DNA from: Clostridiales bacterium
GTDB lineage: Bacteria; Bacillota; Clostridia; Christensenellales; Aristaeellaceae
Assembly: GCA_004557805.1 (NCBI GenBank)
Contig: SFFS01000007.1
Span: forward strand, 1 to 27,765
Length of the DNA: 27,765 bases
Direction: 5' to 3'
Below the pieces are notes generated by a model. That model did not search any database. It saw nothing but the letters and a program-made list of their open reading frames with translations, and had not been told where the DNA came from. Both the position numbers and the translations under genes were made by a program. This document shows, one piece after another, positions 23,919 to 27,765 of the stretch (position 1 is its first letter; every line of letters begins with the position of its first letter).

Positions 23919-24044
23919 CTGTGCGTTGCCGCTGAAGAGCGTGTACCGCACCTGCGGGTGCTGCGCCGAAAAATCCGCCAGCATGGCGCCGAGGGAGGAA
24001 AAGCTGCGCAATTCGCCGCTGCCGATGGCGATTTCGCTGGTGAG
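23919..24044 (-). pseudogene. LysR-family regulator remnant (start of effector-binding domain)
   Basis: The minus strand reads TSEIAIGSGELRSFSSLGAM followed by LADFSAQHPQVRYTLFSGNA (about 42 residues). This is the typical opening of a LysR effector domain (GxIxIGxGExxSxxxL, then FxxxHPxVxxxLxSGNA). The HTH domain upstream and the remainder downstream are missing or out of frame, so the gene is dead. The following aldo/keto reductase gene may once have been its target; an intact-looking but frameshifted LysR gene stands on the other side of that gene. Confidence 0.65.
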
Positions 24045-24131
24045 GTCGGCAGAAATGCCTGAAATGCATTTCACGCGATGAGCGACAGGCATTAGACGTT
24101 TTGTTCGCGGCATGATACAATACGAATATCT

Positions 24132-24165
24132 GCTTAGGGTGTATCTGGAAAATTCCATGAGGCTC
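24132..24165 (+). repeat. Dispersed repeat copy 2
   Basis: GCTTAGGGTG, TATCT, AAAATTCC, TGAG and CT match the copy at 13057-13090 in order and orientation, with a few substitutions and one indel. The copy is followed by a hairpin at 24160. Confidence 0.5.
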
Positions 24166-24182
24166 CGCCTCAGAGCCTTTTT
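24160..24182 (+). terminator. Terminator-like hairpin before the aldo/keto reductase gene
   Basis: AGGCTC (24160-24165), 7-base loop, GAGCCT (24173-24178), then TTTT. It lies 40 bases before the start codon and could stop upstream transcription or act as an attenuator. Confidence 0.45.
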
Positions 24183-24222
24183 CGCTGCACCCCGGGCGAA
24201 AAACGGAAAGGGATGGGCGCGA

Positions 24223-25227
24223 ATGAAATATACGAAACTGGGCGCTGCGGATATTGAAATTTCAAAGCTTTGCGTGGGCTGTATGAGCTTTGGCAAAGCC
24301 GGAACGATGCACGACTGGACGCTGGACGAGAACGCGACCGGGGAAGTAGTGAAGCACGCGCTGGATCTCGGCATCAATTTTTTTGATACGGCAAACGGCT
24401 ACTCCGCCGGAACAAGCGAAGAATACCTGGGAAAAGCGCTGAAAAAGAACGTTGCCCGCGATCAGGTGGTCGTCGCGTCCAAGGTTTATTTTAATCCCGG
24501 CAGGCTGTCCCGGGAGGCGATTCACCGCGAAATTGACGGGAGCCTGAAGCGGCTGGGAACGGATTACCTCGACCTGTATATCATTCACCGTTTCGATTAT
24601 GAAACGCCCATTGAAGAAACCATGGAAGCGCTGAACGATCTGGTGCGGGCGGGCAAGGTGCGCGCGCTGGGCGCGTCCGCCATGTACGGCTATCAGTTTT
24701 ACAACATGCAGCTCTGCGCGCGCGACCACGGATGGGCGAGATTTGAGGCCATGGAGAATCACTATAATCTGCTGTATCGCGAGGACGAGCGGGAACTGAT
24801 TCCAATTTGCCGGCAGATGGGCGTCAGTCTGATGCCTTATAGCCCGCTGGCGGCGGGGCGTCTGGTTCGTCCCACCTGGGACGCGGACACGCGCCGCAGC
24901 AAAACCGACCGTGTGGCCATGGGAAAATACGACCGCACGAAAGAGCAGGATATGCAAATCGTCGCCCGCGTACAGGAACTGGCGGAAAAATACGGCGTAA
25001 AAATGCAGCAGATTGCGCTGGCGTGGCAATGGGCGAAGGGCGTAGCGTCGCCTATTGTGGGCGCGACGAAGCCGCAATATCTTGACGATGCGGTTGGCGC
25101 GCTCGACGTAAAGCTGACGGACGGCGACATCGCCTACTTGGAAGCGCCCTATCTGCCGCATCGCATCGTCGGCGCAATCGATCATAACCCCGCCGAAGGC
25201 GTGATTCTTGTAGACGAGAAAAAGTGA
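24223..25227 (+). CDS. Aldo/keto reductase
   Basis: A 334-residue NADPH-dependent oxidoreductase starting at ATG 24223 (GGAAAGGGA at 24205-24213); in-frame codons upstream run into the terminator-like hairpin. The catalytic tetrad is Asp55 (FFDTANGY), Tyr60, Lys87 (VASKVY) and His122 (YIIHRFD). The C-terminal part SPIVGATKPQYLDDAV is the NADPH 2'-phosphate-binding region. Length and sequence fit the YajO/aryl-alcohol-dehydrogenase-like branch, which reduces aldehydes. It lies between two LysR genes, one a remnant on the minus strand and one frameshifted and cotranscribed, as is common for this family. Confidence 0.93.
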   Translation: MKYTKLGAADIEISKLCVGCMSFGKAGTMHDWTLDENATGEVVKHALDLGINFFDTANGYSAGTSEEYLGKALKKNVARDQVVVASKVYFNPGRLSREAIHREIDGSLKRLGTDYLDLYIIHRFDYETPIEETMEALNDLVRAGKVRALGASAMYGYQFYNMQLCARDHGWARFEAMENHYNLLYREDERELIPICRQMGVSLMPYSPLAAGRLVRPTWDADTRRSKTDRVAMGKYDRTKEQDMQIVARVQELAEKYGVKMQQIALAWQWAKGVASPIVGATKPQYLDDAVGALDVKLTDGDIAYLEAPYLPHRIVGAIDHNPAEGVILVDEKK

Positions 25228-25289
25228 CGCGAAAAATGGGCGGCGAACAGCCGCCTGAAAAAACAGAAAGCGACAAGCGAGGTGGGCGG

Positions 25290-26202
25290 ATGTTCAGACA
25301 GCTCCGATACTTTCAGTCCGTCGTCCGGCACGGCAGCTTTTCAAAGGCGGCGGAAGAAAACTATATTTCTCAATTCGCCGTTTCCCAGCAGATTCAGGCG
25401 CTGGAGTGGGAACTGGGCTTTCCCCTGCAGGAGCGGAAAAACCGTTCCTTTACACTGACGGCGGCGGGGGGAGTATTTCTATCAGAAGAGTCTGGTGCTG
25501 ACGGCGGATTATGAGCGGATGTGCGCCGAAGCGGCAAGAATTGCGGACGGCGATCATGCAGGCCTGACGATCGGCTATCTGCGCTGCCATGCCGGCAATG
25601 AGTTTCGCCGCGCGCTGGAGGCGTTTTCCGCGAAGCGTCCTGATGTTTCCGTAACTGTGGAATACGGAAATCATGAAGAGCTGTACGCCATGCTGCGAAC
25701 GGGGCAGGCGGATATGGTGCTCAACGATCAGCGGCGCGCGTTTTCGGACGAATACGTCAATCTGCTTTTGACCGTCTGCCGCAGCTTTGTTGAGGTTTCT
25801 GCGAACAGCCCGCTTGCGCAGCTGGAACGGATTTCGCCGCAGGAGCTGAAAAACTTTCCGTGCATTCTGGTAGCTTCCACGGCCCAGCGGGAGACGGAGC
25901 AGGAATACTACCGTCAGGTGGTGGGGTTTCAGGGCGAATTTCTGTATGCGGAAAACCTGGAGGAAGCCCGGCTGATGGTGATCGGCCGCAAGGGATTTAT
26001 GCTGGTGGAGGGCGCTGACGCGCCGCCCGCGACGGGAACGTCCATTGCCCGCATTCCGCTGGCGCGTGGGGACGAGCCGATCCTGCGCCGCTATTGCGCG
26101 TTCTGGCAGAAAAGAAACGCCAACCCCTTTGTGGTGGAATTTGCCGGATTGCTCAAGGCGCAGTTTCAGGACGGAAAACAGCAGGCCGCGAACGATGCAT
26201 GA
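25290..26202 (+). pseudogene. LysR-family transcriptional regulator, split by a single-base frameshift
   Basis: The N-terminal part, from ATG 25290 with CGAGGTGGG before it, has the LysR HTH: MFRQLRYFQSVVRHGSFSKA, then AEENYISQFAVSQQIQALEW. It loses frame at a run of six G (25466-25471). If one G is removed, the sequence continues AAGEYFYQKSLVLTADYERM into the effector-binding domain, which stays open to the stop at 26202 (TIGYLRCHAGNEFRRALEAF, then DMVLNDQRRAFSDEYVNL). Total length would then be about 300 residues, normal for LysR. It may be a true mutation, a phase-variable tract or a sequencing error. The gene is 62 bases after the aldo/keto reductase. Confidence 0.85.
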
Positions 26203-26365
26203 AGTGAGGACGGAAGCTGCTGAATTCAAAAATAAGGGCGCAGGATTGGAAAGCGGGCGTTTTTCTGTGCGGCGGATTATTGAGGGAAGGCATTCATTCT
26301 GGAAAGGATAACTTGTTCTCGGTTCTATCAGCCGGGCATTGCAGGGGATTTATCATGATATGAAG
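26203..26365. other. Intergenic region after the LysR gene
   Basis: Nothing recognisable apart from the terminator that follows at 26366. Confidence 0.4.
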
Positions 26366-26391
26366 AAGAGCGGCGTGCGCCGCTCTTTTTA
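26366..26391 (+). terminator. Intrinsic terminator after the LysR gene
   Basis: AAGAGCGGCG (26366-26375), TG, CGCCGCTCTT (26378-26387), then a T run. Confidence 0.85.
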
Positions 26392-26400
26392 TTATCTTGA

Positions 26401-26433
26401 AAAAGCCTGCAAACACTTACTTTGCAGGCTTTT
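26401..26433. terminator. Bidirectional terminator next to the tRNA-Ser fragment
   Basis: AAAAGCCTGCAAA (26401-26413) and TTTGCAGGCTTTT (26421-26433) form a perfect 13-base stem with a T run on either strand. It would originally have ended the minus-strand tRNA-Ser transcript. Confidence 0.8.
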
Positions 26434-26439
26434 CATAAG

Positions 26440-26494
26440 CGGAGAGGGTGGGATTCGAACCCACGTGCGCTTGCGCGCAAACTGATTTCGAGTC
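26440..26494 (-). tRNA. tRNA-Ser(CGA), 3' half only; probable attachment site
   Basis: Read on the minus strand this gives the anticodon loop CTCGAAA (anticodon CGA, 26490-26488) and the 3' side of its stem TCAGT, a long variable arm (TTTGCGCGCAAGCGCAC), a perfect T arm (GTGGG-TTCGAAT-CCCAC) and the acceptor strand CCTCTCCG (26447-26440). The 5' half is missing: the bases beyond 26494 do not complete the anticodon stem, and no D arm or 5' acceptor strand follows. Keeping only the 3' half up to the anticodon loop is the usual footprint of integration by a tyrosine recombinase. Confidence 0.8.
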
Positions 26495-26750
26495 TTTTAT
26501 GCAACTGTGACGGGGGTGTCCGTTTTGGGGTCGTTTCTGTAAGCCCCGTACCCGCCGAAAGCCGCTTGAAATCAAGCTTTTCTGCTCGGAAAGCCTTGCG
26601 GGACGGGCTTTTTTGAAAGTGGGTTCAAATCGGCATTTTTCCCGATTTTGGAGAGAAATGCGGGAAGATAGGAGAGAAAAATCGGGAGACGGCCATACAC
26701 CGCAGGATAGAGCTTCCAACCGACGAAAATCTATTTTTGAGGTGTTACAA

Positions 26751-27320
26751 ATGGATGTATTTCCCGTCAACTGGGACAGCGTTCCCGAGGTGATGAACAA
26801 GGAGCAATTTTTCCGCATATGCCACATCAGCAAGTCCACGGCGCTGCATCTGCTCAAAAGCGGCAAGGTACCCTGCGAGTGGTCCGGCAAGAAAACCCGG
26901 TGCTATAAAATCCGAAAAGAGGATGTGAAAGCATACTTGGAGGAGCGGGCGATTTTTCCAGAACTCTATTCTGCGCCGAAGGGCTGGTACGGCACCCACT
27001 ATGTGGCGAGGCTCTCCAAGGAGCTGCCGGAGGACACGCTGCGGCAGATGCACGGCTACTATGAAAAGCTGCTGCGCAAATACCCAGACGTGGTCACGGT
27101 AAAGGATGTGGTGGCCCTGACCGGCTACACCCTGACCACCGTCCACAACTGGTGCAGCCGTGGGTCACTGAAAGCCTTCCAGAAGGGGCTGAAGTTCTGC
27201 ATTCCAAAGATCTTTCTCGTTGACTTCTTCTGCTCTCTGACATTTCGCTCCATTACCCGTAAAAGCCTCTGGCATATCCAGACGCTGAATGAGTTCAGCA
27301 GGAAGATGAAGCGGAAGTAA
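26751..27320 (+). CDS. Helix-turn-helix, excisionase-like protein of a mobile element
   Basis: A 189-residue protein from ATG 26751, with GAGGTG at 26739-26744 upstream. The N-terminal domain (MNKEQFFRICHISKSTALHL, then YKIRKEDVKAYLEER) is an excisionase/MerR-like winged helix. A second, similar domain follows at about 125-165 (VVTVKDVVALTGYTLTTVHN). Two such domains suggest cooperative DNA binding at the element ends or at its promoters. It lies inside the element that begins at the tRNA-Ser fragment. I recognise the domain type but not an individual gene name. Confidence 0.7.
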   Translation: MDVFPVNWDSVPEVMNKEQFFRICHISKSTALHLLKSGKVPCEWSGKKTRCYKIRKEDVKAYLEERAIFPELYSAPKGWYGTHYVARLSKELPEDTLRQMHGYYEKLLRKYPDVVTVKDVVALTGYTLTTVHNWCSRGSLKAFQKGLKFCIPKIFLVDFFCSLTFRSITRKSLWHIQTLNEFSRKMKRK

Positions 27321-27340
27321 TCTTTATATGGGGTGTTTAC

Positions 27341-27386
27341 AAAGTTCGCTGTAAAAAGTGTTGTGGAACAGCAAAAGTTCGCTGTA
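27341..27386 (+). repeat. Direct repeat pair in the mobile element
   Basis: AAAGTTCGCTGTA occurs at 27341-27353 and 27374-27386, 33 bases apart (about three helical turns); both copies are followed by TTGTGGA. Placed just behind the HTH gene, they may be its binding sites. Confidence 0.6.
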
Positions 27387-27533
27387 TTTTTTGTGGAGAC
27401 AAGGTGAAGGCCTGCTGCAGATGCACGGAACCACCTCGTTCAGGCCAAAATGCAGGTGCATCGTATTTTAGCCTAAAACTTGTAACCCGCTATAACACGG
27501 CACCGACCGTGCGATTCTGAAATTCGCACACTC

Positions 27534-27579
27534 GCACCTGCCTTTCGATTTTGGTAGACTGTAACCGAAAGGCGGGTGC
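27534..27579 (+). promoter_or_regulatory. Long hairpin in the leader of tnpV
   Basis: GCACCTGCCTTTCG (27534-27547) pairs with CGAAAGGCGGGTGC (27566-27579) with one G-T mismatch and an 18-base loop, followed by ATTTTGCG. It lies 50 bases before the tnpV start and may attenuate expression or block translation. The rest of 27321-27628 shows no gene. Confidence 0.5.
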
Positions 27580-27628
27580 ATTTTGCGTTGCAGACCTGCC
27601 GGGGAAACTTTGAATGGGAGGATTATAT

Positions 27629-27765
27629 ATGAAATCGCTATTTGAGCAGCTGGGCGGCACTTACACAAGGCAGGGCGACTATTGCCTACCCAATGTTTGC
27701 TTACCGCCCGAAGAAGAACGCCCCATCAGCGTTTACGGGCAGCGGCGGCGAGCTTATCTGAAGGA
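27629..27765 (+). CDS. tnpV: TnpV-type transposon-encoded protein, N-terminal part
   Basis: The first 45 residues are in the window, from ATG 27629 with GGGAGG at 27616-27621. MKSLFEQLGGTYTRQGDYCL followed by PPEEERPISVYGQRRRAYLK matches the start of TnpV, a small protein found in Clostridia transposons and integrative elements of the Tn4451 type. Its function is not established. The gene is cut by the window end. Confidence 0.8.
   Translation, partial: MKSLFEQLGGTYTRQGDYCLPNVCLPPEEERPISVYGQRRRAYLK

Larger units (their letters stand above)
26495..27765 (+). mobile_element. One end of an integrative element inserted in tRNA-Ser (partial)
   Basis: The element begins where the tRNA sequence breaks off and runs beyond the window. 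It carries a gene for a two-HTH excisionase-like protein, a pair of direct repeats, a long hairpin and the start of tnpV. The integrase is not in the window. Type (ICE, IME or related transposon) cannot be decided. Confidence 0.6.

Noticed and set aside
22560..24377. 605-codon minus-strand open frame
   Set aside because: Mostly antisense to the methyltransferase; only the short LysR-like piece at 23919-24044 looks real.
26422..26616. Small open frame reading RRGWDSNPRALA
   Set aside because: This is the well-known false translation of a tRNA-Ser antisense strand, not a protein.

Overview
The window looks like a chromosomal stretch of a moderately GC-rich anaerobic member of the Firmicutes, probably a gut Clostridia of the Christensenellales/Oscillospirales type. 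This is inferred from strong AGGAGG-like ribosome sites, sigma-A type TTGACA/TATAAT promoters, many intrinsic terminators, WG-repeat proteins, flavodoxins, and a TnpV-type mobile element. No rRNA, intact tRNA or CRISPR array is visible.

Layout. 1-576: debris of an IS5-like insertion sequence and an unrecognised broken coding fragment. 617-4935: a tight five-gene operon with its own promoter and terminator, encoding three small HMA-like proteins, a P1B-type ATPase with an SCG (not CPC) membrane motif, and a small membrane-anchored protein. This has the make-up of a ferrosome (fez) cluster and is the most interesting system here. 5072-7512: an AraC regulator divergent from a MATE exporter, with two 12-bp direct repeats 21 bp apart in the shared promoter region. 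7520-12190: an AraC regulator followed by two exporter-fold ABC half-transporters, resembling IrtAB/YbtPQ siderophore-uptake pairs. 12246-13180: a lower-GC nitrilase-superfamily gene. 13265-14305: a recombination scar joining the C-terminal part of a second ABC protein, paralogous to the one at 10377-12128, to the tail of another AraC gene. 14421-18202: a heterodimeric multidrug-type ABC exporter (BmrCD/LmrCD-like) with one degenerate ATP site and a probable frameshift in one N-terminus.

18280-19823: two flavodoxins and a cupin. 19844-22588: a minus-strand group of a secreted WG-repeat protein, a secreted PPC-like beta-sandwich protein and an HSL-type esterase. 22727-23717: a small membrane protein and a SAM methyltransferase. 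23765-26391: a LysR remnant, an aldo/keto reductase and a LysR gene broken by one base in a G run. 26440-27765: the 3' half of a tRNA-Ser(CGA), which looks like an attachment site, followed by one end of an integrative element with a helix-turn-helix protein and the start of tnpV.

Common thread: the putative ferrosome operon and the siderophore-type ABC pair both point to iron handling, while MATE, BmrCD-like, flavodoxin and cupin genes point to export and redox/detoxification. Several AraC and LysR genes, intact and broken, suggest repeated gain and loss in an accessory region between two mobile-element ends.
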